DNA from: Bacteroidota bacterium
GTDB lineage: Bacteria; Bacteroidota; Bacteroidia; JAIBAJ01
Direction: 5' to 3'
DNA length: 33,776 bases
NCBI GenBank assembly: GCA_947475205.1
Contig: CANJNG010000031.1
Span: 1-33,776 of the forward strand
Shown here: in pieces, positions 9,646-18,403 of the stretch
Numbering within the stretch: position 1 is the first letter of the stretch
How the letters are laid out: each line of letters opens with the position of its first letter
Translations under genes and position numbers: made by a program
Notes under the pieces: generated by a model
The model's input: the letters and a program-made list of their open reading frames with translations, nothing else
What the model was told of the DNA's origin: nothing
Databases searched by the model: none

Positions 9646-10848
9646 ATGGAAAAACTCTCCCTCTCCGGTTTATTAGGTTTAGTAGAAATGGCTTTGGCCG
9701 AAAATTTCTTTGACCAAACCTTTTACATAACTGCCGAAACCACCGATATTCGGAATTACAGAGAGCGAAATTATTGCTTTCTAAAGCTGATTGAAAAGGA
9801 TGAATCGGGAATAGTGGCCACTGCCGATGCAGTTATTTGGCGACAAGCCTACCCGCAAATATTCGATTTTGAAAAAAAAACAGGAATCAAATTCGATAAA
9901 AGCCTGGAAGTGTTGCTAGAAGTATCTGTGGAATATTCGCCCAAATGGGGACTACGACTGAATATTCACCGCATTGATGCTTCGTTTACCTTAGGAAAAT
10001 TAGAGTTGCAACGGAAAGAAACTTTAGAAAAGTTAGTAGCCAACAATCCGCAATTAATCTGGGAACGAAACGGTGAGTATTTCTCCCGAAATGGACAACT
10101 ACCACTTCCAAGCCCAATTCGCCGAATCGCTTTAATAACAGCTCCGGCCTCGGATGGTCAACGTGATTTCAAGCACGAAATAGCTAGCAATCCTTACGGT
10201 TATTGTTTTCTGATTGACGAATATTTAAGCCAGGTACAGGGCAACGGTGCTGAAAAAGTATTGGTGGAACAATTGAATTCTATTCTGCAATCAAACCGTA
10301 AGTACGATTTAGTCGTTTTGGTGCGGGGCGGTGGCTCTCAAACCGATTTTGGGCCTTTTGATTCCTACGATTTAGGTGTGGCCCTTGCAGCATTTCCTAT
10401 TCCGGTTATTACCGGTATTGGCCACGAACGCAACGTTAGCATTGCCGATTTACTATCAAACAAAGCAGTGAAAACCCCTACTAAGGCAGCATCTTATATA
10501 ATTGAACAAAATGCCCAATGGGAATCGGGTTTGCTTGAAATGCATCAGCAGATTTGCCAATTAAGCAATCAGATTTTAGATGAACTCACCACCCGTTTGA
10601 GTCGGAAAAGCTATTCTGTGTTGCATATTTCGCAACTGCTCGCCGAACGCTACCAAAACAGATTAACCAAAACTGAGCAAGCCCTGAATCATCTTAATCC
10701 TGAACGGGTTTTAGAGCGGGGCTACGCTTTAGTGAGTAAAAATGGTAGGATTGTTAAGGATAGTGAAGATGTAGCGATTGCCGAAACCATAGATATTTAT
10801 ATGAAAGACTGGGAAATGCAGGCAGAAGTGAAAGCTATAAGAGATTAA
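9646..10848 (+). CDS. xseA: Exodeoxyribonuclease VII large subunit
   Basis: Large subunit of exonuclease VII, which degrades single-stranded DNA to oligonucleotides in the cytoplasm. The N-terminal OB-fold region (about residues 1-115) binds DNA. The catalytic region carries RGGGSQTDF (227-235), GIGHERN (257-263) and KTPTKAA (276-282), the expected family motifs. A helical, probably coiled-coil C-terminal region follows. At 400 residues it is shorter than the E. coli protein (about 456), mainly in the C-terminal part. I chose ATG at 9646 over the upstream in-frame TTG at 9628 because a -7-like promoter element overlaps the latter. The small-subunit gene xseB, which often follows xseA, is not present; the next gene, 24 bases on, is an unrelated DUF1801 gene. 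Confidence 0.93.
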   Translation: MEKLSLSGLLGLVEMALAENFFDQTFYITAETTDIRNYRERNYCFLKLIEKDESGIVATADAVIWRQAYPQIFDFEKKTGIKFDKSLEVLLEVSVEYSPKWGLRLNIHRIDASFTLGKLELQRKETLEKLVANNPQLIWERNGEYFSRNGQLPLPSPIRRIALITAPASDGQRDFKHEIASNPYGYCFLIDEYLSQVQGNGAEKVLVEQLNSILQSNRKYDLVVLVRGGGSQTDFGPFDSYDLGVALAAFPIPVITGIGHERNVSIADLLSNKAVKTPTKAASYIIEQNAQWESGLLEMHQQICQLSNQILDELTTRLSRKSYSVLHISQLLAERYQNRLTKTEQALNHLNPERVLERGYALVSKNGRIVKDSEDVAIAETIDIYMKDWEMQAEVKAIRD

Positions 10849-10872
10849 CTCCTAGTATGAATTATTGCTTTA

Positions 10873-11289
10873 ATGGCTTTAAAGGAAAACTTTCTCGAAT
10901 ACATATTGTGTAAGATTTATGATTCAGCCTACCGACAACTATTATTTATCCCAAAAGGAACCCGCCAAAAGCTGTCACTTGCCCTGCGAAAAATTATTCT
11001 TCAGCAAGATACTCATGTTTCTGAATCAAAGAAATATGGAATGCCCTGCTTTTGCTACCATAAAACAATGTTCTGCTATTTATGGACTGATAAAATAACG
11101 GATGAACCTTATATTCTGCTAGTAGAAGGCAAGCACCTCAATCATCAGCAATTAGAAATAGGCGAACGCTCCCGAATGAAGATTCTGAGAATTAATCCAA
11201 ATCAGGATTTGCCGCTTGAAACAATCGAAAGCATATTGCAAAACGCCTTAGACTTATACAGGACTGGCGTTGTGAAATTTAGAGTATGA
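10873..11289 (+). CDS. DUF1801-type protein
   Basis: A 138-residue protein with the DUF1801 pattern: SESKKYGMPCF (about 51-61), a short hydrophobic strand with FCYLW, a LLVEGKHL segment and the downstream ERSRMKILRI. No signal peptide or membrane segment is visible, so it is probably cytoplasmic. The biochemical role of DUF1801 proteins is not established. It starts 24 bases after xseA and is probably co-transcribed with it. It ends 26 bases from the convergent recN, and no terminator hairpin is evident between them. Confidence 0.75.
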   Translation: MALKENFLEYILCKIYDSAYRQLLFIPKGTRQKLSLALRKIILQQDTHVSESKKYGMPCFCYHKTMFCYLWTDKITDEPYILLVEGKHLNHQQLEIGERSRMKILRINPNQDLPLETIESILQNALDLYRTGVVKFRV

Positions 11290-11315
11290 ATTTTAGGGAA
11301 ATTCTTATTTGCCAA

Positions 11316-12971
11316 TCACCCCCCAATCAAAGCCACAGCATTTTCCAAAGCTGCATTCGAAATATGTCCATCGCTAAGCATTGAAGCAATGGTTTCCACC
11401 CGTTCGCTTGGCGATAGCGTTTTTACCTGCATCGCCGTTTTGCCCTTATTTTCTGCTTTGTAAATATATAGATGATAATTCGCCTTTGCCGCCACTTGCG
11501 GAAGATGCGTAATGGCTATAACCTGAATTTTGTCAGCCGACTTCTTCATTAAAGCAGCTGTTTTAGCCGCTATCTCTCCCGAAACTCCGGTATCAATTTC
11601 ATCTAAAATTAAGGTAGGCAATTGCGACTTTTCAGCCAAAATAGCTTTCAAGGCCAGCATTAAGCGTGATAATTCACCACCCGATGCAGTTTTACTCGCA
11701 TCTTGAAGTCCCAACCCTTTGTTGGGGCTAAACATCCAGTTAACTTGATCAATTCCTAAGGGAGAGTATGTAGCCGAAGTAGTAAACTCCAGAGAAAGCC
11801 GGGCTTCGTTCATTCCTAAATGAGCCAATACTTGTTGCACTTGTTCGCTTAGCGTTTTGGCCGCTTTTTGTCGGCTATTGCTAAGTTTTGAAGCTGCCTT
11901 TTGATAATCCGCTGTAGAACTATTCAGCTGCTTTTCGGCTTTTAGCAACTCTTCGTCAAAGTTTTGAGCCAGCATAACTTCCTCTTCCAGTTTTTGCTGA
12001 AAATCCATTAGCTCGGCAACCGTTTGAAAGGAATGTTTCCGAAGTAGTTTGTATAGCTTATCTAACGAAGATTCCACTTCCTCCAAGCGTTTAGGGTCAT
12101 CCGTGATTTGTTCTGCATAACTTTCCAATTCAGTAATCAAATCCTTTAACTCTATCTGGCACGAAAGCACCCTGTCGGCAAACTGCTGCGTTTTGGCATC
12201 TAAGCGACTTAAACTTTGCACCGTGGTTTTCATCCCTGCAAAAGCCGATAGTACACTTTGTTCACTTCCATCCAAAGCATAATTTAAACCTGATACCAAG
12301 CCCTTAATCTCGGTGGCATTAGCCAACACTTTCTGTTCATTTTCCAATTCAACCTGCATATCGGGTTGCAGTTTAGCGTCCAGTAATTCGGAAAGTTGAA
12401 ACTGATTAAAATCAAAGTTCTTGCGTATTTCAGCATCCTTTTTCTTCAATTCTGTTAGCCCGGCCAATGCTTTAGAATATTCTGTCCAGGAATTTTTAAC
12501 ATCATCCAATAAAGCCGAATGCTGAGCAAATTTATCCACTGCTTCAATCCTAAATTCGGCATTGGACAACAATAAATTTTGATGTTGAGCGTGAATATCA
12601 ACGATACTTTGCGAAAATTCTTTCAGCACTGCAAGCGTAACCGGAGTGTCGTTTATGAACGCTCTCGACTTTCCATCCGGGCTTATTTCCCTTCGAATAA
12701 TGCTTTCAGTAGCGAAATCTAAATCATTGGTTTCAAAGAATTTTTGCAAACCATAATTGCTTATTTCCACCGAAAGTTCTACCACACATTTTCGGGTTTT
12801 ATCGCCCAATGAAGTAGTGTCGGCTCGGTTGCCCAAAGCCAAACCCAAGGCTTCCACCATAATGGATTTCCCGGCACCGGTTTCACCCGTAATTACATTA
12901 AACCCTTTCGCAAATTCAATATCTATCTGGTCTATAATGGCATAGTTTGAAACGGTAAGTCGAAGAAGCAT
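11316..12971 (-). CDS. recN: DNA repair ATPase RecN
   Basis: An SMC-like ATPase of double-strand break repair. Walker A GETGAGKS is at residues 29-36. A long central helical region (about 150-400) should form the coiled coil. The ABC signature SGGEL is at 430-434 and Walker B LILDE at 454-458, followed by DTGVSGE and the H-loop region ITHLPQVA. The length of 551 residues matches the family. The ATG at 12969-12971 is preceded by a perfect TAnnTTTG element ending 5 bases upstream. It converges with the DUF1801 gene and diverges from gcvT. Confidence 0.96.
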   Translation of the reverse strand: MLLRLTVSNYAIIDQIDIEFAKGFNVITGETGAGKSIMVEALGLALGNRADTTSLGDKTRKCVVELSVEISNYGLQKFFETNDLDFATESIIRREISPDGKSRAFINDTPVTLAVLKEFSQSIVDIHAQHQNLLLSNAEFRIEAVDKFAQHSALLDDVKNSWTEYSKALAGLTELKKKDAEIRKNFDFNQFQLSELLDAKLQPDMQVELENEQKVLANATEIKGLVSGLNYALDGSEQSVLSAFAGMKTTVQSLSRLDAKTQQFADRVLSCQIELKDLITELESYAEQITDDPKRLEEVESSLDKLYKLLRKHSFQTVAELMDFQQKLEEEVMLAQNFDEELLKAEKQLNSSTADYQKAASKLSNSRQKAAKTLSEQVQQVLAHLGMNEARLSLEFTTSATYSPLGIDQVNWMFSPNKGLGLQDASKTASGGELSRLMLALKAILAEKSQLPTLILDEIDTGVSGEIAAKTAALMKKSADKIQVIAITHLPQVAAKANYHLYIYKAENKGKTAMQVKTLSPSERVETIASMLSDGHISNAALENAVALIGG

Positions 12972-12976
12972 AGCAG

Positions 12977-12984
12977 CAAACGTA
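12977..12984 (-). promoter_or_regulatory. -7 promoter element of recN
   Basis: On the minus strand the sequence is TACGTTTG, an exact match to TAnnTTTG, ending 5 bases before the recN ATG. In this phylum transcription usually starts a few bases after this element, so the mRNA would have little or no leader. No clear -33 TTG was found. Confidence 0.55.
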
Positions 12985-13093
12985 GTTTAAAACGGTTAAT
13001 GAATATTCTAAGCTAAATAAACTTTTCCAAACAAGCAGTTTATTATCCCAATATACCTGATACACTCTTACTTTCGCAGCCAATAAAAATGCT

Positions 13094-14188
13094 ATGGATA
13101 CAGAAACTTTAAAAACAACAGCACTAAGCGATACACACATAAAACTTGGTGCTAAAATGGTGCCTTTTGCGGGTTATTTAATGCCCGTGCAATATGAAGG
13201 ACTAAGCATAGAACACGAAACAGTTCGCAATGCCGTTGGTGTATTTGATGTAAGCCACATGGGCGAGTTTATCGTGAAAGGTGCAGGTGCATTAGACTTA
13301 ATTCAGCGGGTTACAAGCAACGATGCCTCAGTGTTGACAGACGGCAAGGTGCAGTATAGCTGTTTGCCAAATGCAGATGGCGGCATAGTGGACGATTTGC
13401 TGGTTTACCGCATTTCGGCAGATGAGTATATGTTGGTGGTAAATGCCTCCAATATTGAGAAGGACTGGAATTGGATTAAACAGTTCAATACTGAAGGCGT
13501 AGAAATGAAGGACATTTCCGATAAGGTATCCTTACTGGCCGTTCAGGGGCCAAAAACCGCCGAAGCACTCCAAAGCCTCACCGATATTGATTTAAAGTCA
13601 ATGGAATATTACACCTTTAAGAAAGGCACTTTTGCGGGAATAGAAAACGTTGTGGTTTCCGCAACAGGCTACACAGGTGCCGGTGGGTTTGAGCTCTACT
13701 TTGAAAATGCCGAGGCTGAAAACGTTTGGAATAAAGTGATGGAAGCCGGTAAACCCTTTGGTATTAAACCCGCCGGACTTGGTTGCCGCGATACACTTCG
13801 TTTGGAGATGGGTTTTTGCCTCTATGGAAACGATATTGATGACACTACATCGCCCATTGAAGCAGGTTTGGGCTGGATAACTAAATTCACAAAGACCTTT
13901 ACTAATTCGGAAACATTGGCCGAACAAAAGAAGAACGGGGTAAAACGCAAATTAGTAGGAATTGAAATGCTCGACCGTGGAGGTATTCCCCGCCACGGAC
14001 ACGATGTGGTAGATGCTGCCGGAAATAAGATTGGTGTAGTTACTTCGGGCACCCCTTCACCCACATTAAAGAAATCTATCGCCTTGGCTTATGTGCCCAC
14101 CGAATTAAGCAAAACAGGCAGTGAAGTATTTGTGTCTATCCGCGATAAAGCCCTGAAAGCAGTAGTGGTGAAGATTCCTTTTAAATAA
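13094..14188 (+). CDS. gcvT: Glycine cleavage system aminomethyltransferase (T protein)
   Basis: Transfers the one-carbon unit from aminomethylated H protein to tetrahydrofolate, releasing ammonia, in the cytoplasmic glycine cleavage complex. Visible motifs are FDVSHMGE (51-58), GGIVDD (96-101, with the Asp that positions folate), NASNIEKD (117-124), [22 protein letters not shown] and the C-terminal [12 protein letters not shown]. The length of 364 residues is normal. gcvH and gcvP are not in the window. The amino-acid permease gene starts 33 bases downstream and may be co-transcribed. I looked for a glycine riboswitch in the 122-base gap upstream and saw none. Confidence 0.96.
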   Translation: MDTETLKTTALSDTHIKLGAKMVPFAGYLMPVQYEGLSIEHETVRNAVGVFDVSHMGEFIVKGAGALDLIQRVTSNDASVLTDGKVQYSCLPNADGGIVDDLLVYRISADEYMLVVNASNIEKDWNWIKQFNTEGVEMKDISDKVSLLAVQGPKTAEALQSLTDIDLKSMEYYTFKKGTFAGIENVVVSATGYTGAGGFELYFENAEAENVWNKVMEAGKPFGIKPAGLGCRDTLRLEMGFCLYGNDIDDTTSPIEAGLGWITKFTKTFTNSETLAEQKKNGVKRKLVGIEMLDRGGIPRHGHDVVDAAGNKIGVVTSGTPSPTLKKSIALAYVPTELSKTGSEVFVSIRDKALKAVVVKIPFK

Positions 14189-14221
14189 ATATAGTTTGCA
14201 GTTTTTATAACCAGCCCAATC

Positions 14222-16135
14222 ATGAGCAAACTATTCAGAAAGAAATCGGTTGACAAAATAATGGCCGAAGCAGCGGCAGGGCAATTAGACCACGCCACTG
14301 CCTTAGATAAAAATCTTGGTGTAAGAGATTTAACCGCTTTAGGAATAGCCGCCATAATAGGTGCCGGAATATTCAGCACCATAGGCACCGCCAGTGCAAA
14401 TGGTGGCCCGGCCGTAGTGTTGTTATTTTTGTTCACCGCCGTTGCTTGCGGTTTTGCAGCCTTTGCTTATGCCGAATTTGCTTCCATGGTACCTGTTTCG
14501 GGCAGTGCATACACTTATAGTTATGTTGCCTTTGGCGAGTTGGTTGCCTGGATAATTGGCTGGGCATTAATTATGGAATACGCCATAGGCAACATAACCG
14601 TAGCCATTTCTTGGTCCGAATACTTCTGCCGGTTACTTGATGGCACAGCGTGGCAATTACCCCAATGGCTCAGGATGGATGTAGTTTCAGCCATCAATGG
14701 CCACAGCGATGCCATGGCACTAATGAATGCCGGAAAAGCCTTCGATGCCTTAGATATGCCGCTTCAATTGGCCTTTAATGCCTATAACTCCGCTCCCGAT
14801 TTCGGCGGACTTAAAATAATCTTCAACCTCCCCGCTATCGGTATCCTAATCTTCATGACCTGGGTAGTTTACCGCGGAATCAAAGAATCGAAAAATGCCG
14901 GAAACATTATGGTACTCATAAAGATGTGCGTAATTTTGTTGGTGATAATTGTCGGGGCTCAATATGTAAACACCGATAACTGGACACCCTTTGCCCCCAA
15001 TGGCGTTACCGGAATTCTAAAAGGAGTATCCTCCGTTTTCTTTGCCTACATCGGCTTCGATGCCATATCCACCACCGCCGAAGAATGCAAAAACCCCCAG
15101 CGTGATTTACCCCGCGGAATGATGTATTCCATCCTAATCTGCACCGTCTTGTATGTAGTAATAGCCTTAATCCTCACCGGAATCGTTTCCTACGAAACCC
15201 TTGCAGTGGGCGACCCCTTAGCCTATGTCTTCGATGCCATTAACGTAGAATGGATGGCCAAAATAGTAGCCGTAAGTGCCGTTATAGCCACAGCAAGCGT
15301 TATCCTCGTGTTCCAGTTAGGCCAACCCCGAATCTGGATGGCCATGAGCCGCGACGGCCTGCTCCCCAAAGCCTTTTCACGCATTCACCCCAAATTCAAA
15401 ACCCCATCCTTTGCAACAGTAGTAACAGGTTTTGTAGTGGTAATTCCCTGCCTCTTCATGAATCTCTCTTTCGTAACCGATTTATGCTCCATCGGCACCC
15501 TCTTCGCTTTCGTTTTAGTGTGTGCAGGTGTATTAAAACTGAACTCCACACCCGGTTCGCCGCAGGGGAAATTCAAAACCCCTTACCTCAATGCAAAATA
15601 TATTCTACCCGTTTTAATACTCATTGGAATTGTGTTTGCCGGAACCAAATACCCGCAGGAAGTGAGCAACTACATTACCAATGCCCCCAAAGAACGGGCT
15701 TTGTCCGACATAATCACCAACCTGCCCGAAACCAAAATAGCAGCCCTCAAAACAAAGATAGCCACCGAAAACCCCGAAGCATTCACCGCCGCCGACTCCG
15801 ATTTAGAAGCCTATTATTCTTCCATTCCAGAAGGTAGCTTAGCGGCAACCTTATTAAGAGATGGATTCATTCAGGAAGAAACCCATAGTTCAGGCTGGGA
15901 GTTATTCAAAGGGAAAATCCCCTTTTTAGTATTCTTCACCGTACTCATTCTGCTCTGCGTTTGGGGCTTCAAGCACAATTTCTCCCTCATCCCGCTGCTA
16001 GGCCTCATTTCCTGCTTGTATATGATGGCCGAACTCGGCATCAAAAACTGGATTGGGTTCGGAATTTGGTTAGTGGTGGGTTTAGCCATATACTTTGGTT
16101 ACAGCTACAGGAATTCTAAGTTGGGGAAGGCGTAG
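14222..16135 (+). CDS. APC-superfamily amino-acid permease (cationic amino acid transporter type)
   Basis: An inner-membrane secondary transporter. The first membrane segment carries IAAIIGAGIFSTIG, the substrate-binding glycine-rich motif of APC permeases. The segments VPVSGSAYTYSY and FFAYIGFDAISTTAEE with NPQRDLPRG match the cationic amino acid transporter/YfnA branch. About 12-14 membrane helices are expected. A hydrophilic stretch of about 70 residues (about 486-559, Lys/Glu-rich, including the LPETKIAALKTK segment) separates late membrane helices and is longer than in bacterial relatives I know. The substrate cannot be fixed from sequence. Being 33 bases after gcvT, glycine or another amino acid feeding one-carbon metabolism is a possible but unproven substrate. 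A TAGTTTG element at 14192-14198 might give it a promoter of its own. Confidence 0.88.
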   Translation: MSKLFRKKSVDKIMAEAAAGQLDHATALDKNLGVRDLTALGIAAIIGAGIFSTIGTASANGGPAVVLLFLFTAVACGFAAFAYAEFASMVPVSGSAYTYSYVAFGELVAWIIGWALIMEYAIGNITVAISWSEYFCRLLDGTAWQLPQWLRMDVVSAINGHSDAMALMNAGKAFDALDMPLQLAFNAYNSAPDFGGLKIIFNLPAIGILIFMTWVVYRGIKESKNAGNIMVLIKMCVILLVIIVGAQYVNTDNWTPFAPNGVTGILKGVSSVFFAYIGFDAISTTAEECKNPQRDLPRGMMYSILICTVLYVVIALILTGIVSYETLAVGDPLAYVFDAINVEWMAKIVAVSAVIATASVILVFQLGQPRIWMAMSRDGLLPKAFSRIHPKFKTPSFATVVTGFVVVIPCLFMNLSFVTDLCSIGTLFAFVLVCAGVLKLNSTPGSPQGKFKTPYLNAKYILPVLILIGIVFAGTKYPQEVSNYITNAPKERALSDIITNLPETKIAALKTKIATENPEAFTAADSDLEAYYSSIPEGSLAATLLRDGFIQEETHSSGWELFKGKIPFLVFFTVLILLCVWGFKHNFSLIPLLGLISCLYMMAELGIKNWIGFGIWLVVGLAIYFGYSYRNSKLGKA

Positions 16136-16292
16136 CTAACACCTTTTTTTCTATAGGATACCATGTGTTATCTGGCTTATGGCTTATGCTGTGCATCTAA
16201 TGCCTTACTTCCCAAACAGCAATCGTTACATCCCAAATCCTAATTGTTATTCTCGAATCCCCCCTTTCCAACAAATACAAACAAAAAACAGA

Positions 16293-16324
16293 TTGTAAAC
16301 ACTATCCATATAAATCTACATTTG
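16293..16324 (+). promoter_or_regulatory. Candidate promoter of the cytochrome/monooxygenase gene
   Basis: TTG (16293-16295), a 21-base spacer and TACATTTG (16317-16324), an exact TAnnTTTG match. It lies 35 bases before the ATG at 16360. The rest of the 224-base gap after the permease gene shows no gene or clear terminator. Confidence 0.55.
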
Positions 16325-16359
16325 TCCTCAAAATAAAAGAATAGGTCGCAACTATAAAA

Positions 16360-18066
16360 ATGCAAACTAAAAACATGAAAAAGTTAGTCTTTAGTGCTAT
16401 TGCACTCATCAGTTTAAATGCAACAGCACAAAACACCTATCAACAGGTATATTCACTTTTTCAGGCAAACTGCACCATAGGTTGCCACGGAAACGTTGGA
16501 ACATCGGGCAATCTCGACCTTTACGGTGGCGGCGATGCTGCTGTAGTTTATAATAATATTGTAGGTGTCGATCCTATAAATCCAGCCGCATTAGCAAAAG
16601 GCTACAAGCGTATTTACGCAGGTCATCCCGAGAAAAGTTTTTTATTGCGGAAATGCTCTTATGCTGCATGGGACAATTATTATCCTATTGACGTTGCAGA
16701 AGGAAATCCTATGCCTGATAACCAGTCCGTTCTTGAAAAAGAAGAAGTTGAGCTAATTCGCCAATGGATTCTTTATGGAGCAAAAGAAACAGGCACTGCG
16801 GTGGACACTCAGGTATTGTATGACTATTACCATGTAAATGGGAAACCGCGTATGGCAGTTCCTCCCGCTCCTGCTCAGGGCCAAGGTTTTCAATTGCGTA
16901 TGGGACCATTCTTTCTTTCTCCCTTGCAGGAAGTGGAATTCTTTAAAAAACAGGATATAGCATTACAGGACAGTGTTGATGTTGATAAACTGGAAACATT
17001 TTTTAATGATGAATCGCACCACTTTATTATTTACAAATTCGATGCAGGAACCGATGCAAATTACCCGGCCGGATTAAGAAACATTAACTCCCCCGAAGGT
17101 AGTTCGCTTGGTGTAAATGAAATGATAGCGACATGGCAAGATGCATTTGCCTATAACCTTCCTGAACAAACAGCGTTCCGATGGAATGGCGATCAGGTGC
17201 TTGATATGAATTATCATATCGTAAACTACGATAGCGACTCCATCATAGCAGCCGAAGCATACACCAACATTTATTCAGCCCCTGCTGATACCAGCACTAT
17301 TGTAATGACTTCCACCCTAATTCCCATCAACGCCGTTGAGTTTCTTTTAGGAACAGGAACATTCGGACAAGATTTGATTATTCCAAATGACGGGCTGGAC
17401 CACACCTTCACCTATCGCTTAGGATTCCCATTTTTCCCTGCGGCTCCAACCTGGCATATCTGGTCAATCCAAGCACACACCCATGCACGAGGAAAAGATT
17501 TTGATATTTATAAAAGTACACCCGACGGGCAAAAAGGCGAGCAGATTTATGAAGGCTTTTATAACCGAGATTACACCTTCAATCAGGGCTTTTTTGATTG
17601 GGAACATCCGGCAGTTCGGTTCTATGACCCCTTCTATACCGTGGACTTGCATGATGGATTAGTCTTTGAGGCCGTTTATCAGAATTTCACAGCCGATACG
17701 CTGCGTTGGGGAAATACTACACAAGATGAAATGATGTTATTCTATGTTCAATACACCTTAGAGCCTCTACCCACTGTAACTTCTGTTAAAGAGCTAAACA
17801 ATCCGGTTTCATTTGCAAGCTTTCCTAACCCTGTTACCGAAAACACCCAGATTTATATAAACCTGCCGGCATCCGACAGAATACAATTGGACGTGTTCAA
17901 CATGACCGGCGAAAAAATCACTACCCTGGCCAATGCACAGTTTGGTGCAGGTCAGCATCGTTTTCAGTTTTCGCCAAAGACCTTAAACTTACCCTCGGGC
18001 ATTTATTTGGCACGACTGAATACTTTGAAGGGAACCCAGTGTATCAGAATTTCGGTTGTTGATTAG
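16360..18066 (+). CDS. Secreted cytochrome c-like / PHM-like copper type II monooxygenase fusion with T9SS sorting domain
   Basis: A 568-residue exported protein. The start is ATG 16360 or ATG 16375; the second gives a compact signal peptide, MKKLVFSAIALI...ATAQ. Residues about 25-140 look like a c-type cytochrome of the kind found with planctomycete-type domains. The heme-binding site reads C38-TIG-C42-H43, that is CxxxCH rather than CxxCH, and NPMPD (Met118) could be the axial ligand. Residues about 175-465 resemble the peptidylglycine alpha-hydroxylating monooxygenase fold. Its copper ligands appear in order: His220-His221, His286 (NYHIV), His373-x-His375 (HTHARG) and Met458 or Met459 (DEMM). 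A T9SS type A sorting domain occupies about 480-568. Family knowledge: such enzymes hydroxylate C-H bonds using two coppers, oxygen and a reductant. Inference: the heme module supplies electrons. The substrate is unknown. The gene stands alone between intergenic gaps. Confidence 0.82.
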   Translation: MQTKNMKKLVFSAIALISLNATAQNTYQQVYSLFQANCTIGCHGNVGTSGNLDLYGGGDAAVVYNNIVGVDPINPAALAKGYKRIYAGHPEKSFLLRKCSYAAWDNYYPIDVAEGNPMPDNQSVLEKEEVELIRQWILYGAKETGTAVDTQVLYDYYHVNGKPRMAVPPAPAQGQGFQLRMGPFFLSPLQEVEFFKKQDIALQDSVDVDKLETFFNDESHHFIIYKFDAGTDANYPAGLRNINSPEGSSLGVNEMIATWQDAFAYNLPEQTAFRWNGDQVLDMNYHIVNYDSDSIIAAEAYTNIYSAPADTSTIVMTSTLIPINAVEFLLGTGTFGQDLIIPNDGLDHTFTYRLGFPFFPAAPTWHIWSIQAHTHARGKDFDIYKSTPDGQKGEQIYEGFYNRDYTFNQGFFDWEHPAVRFYDPFYTVDLHDGLVFEAVYQNFTADTLRWGNTTQDEMMLFYVQYTLEPLPTVTSVKELNNPVSFASFPNPVTENTQIYINLPASDRIQLDVFNMTGEKITTLANAQFGAGQHRFQFSPKTLNLPSGIYLARLNTLKGTQCIRISVVD

Positions 18067-18403
18067 TATCGGGGGTTTTACCTCCTGCTGTGCCAAGGTT
18101 TTAGCTTTAGTAACTTATCTTCAAAGGTATCTAATAGGTTTTTGATTAGTAATTGTTTTTATATGGAATCCAATAGCCACTTTGTGGGTCGCTACGCTGC
18201 GGTTGTAAAGCTATAAACAACAAATCCAATAACTCGCCTTATGGGCTTGAATGAATTTTATGGCCAATTGGTGCTTTAATAGTGAGACCGTTGCAAAATT
18301 CAAATGCCTTCATTTTTTTATTGGAATAATTGTCTGTTTTTCTCCTTAATGCTTTCAGGTATATTAGTCTATATCCAATTAATATTCTTCGTTATTTCGC
18401 TTG
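18067..18403. other. 337-base intergenic gap, no gene seen
   Basis: No convincing ORF, RNA gene or perfect hairpin was found. The stretch just after the upstream stop (GGGGGTTTTACCTCC) can form only a 5-pair hairpin with a G-T pair. The downstream end is AT-rich and presumably carries the alpha-glucosidase promoter, but no clean TAnnTTTG element is visible. Confidence 0.5.

Noticed and set aside
12972-13093. Glycine riboswitch upstream of gcvT
   Set aside because: The 122-base gap also holds the recN promoter region and shows no tandem aptamer-like structure.
15250-15837. Second-frame open reading frame of 195 codons within the permease gene
   Set aside because: It is a shadow frame of a clearly coding gene; its residues are Arg/His/Ser-rich without a domain, and the permease frame carries conserved motifs and matching codon use.
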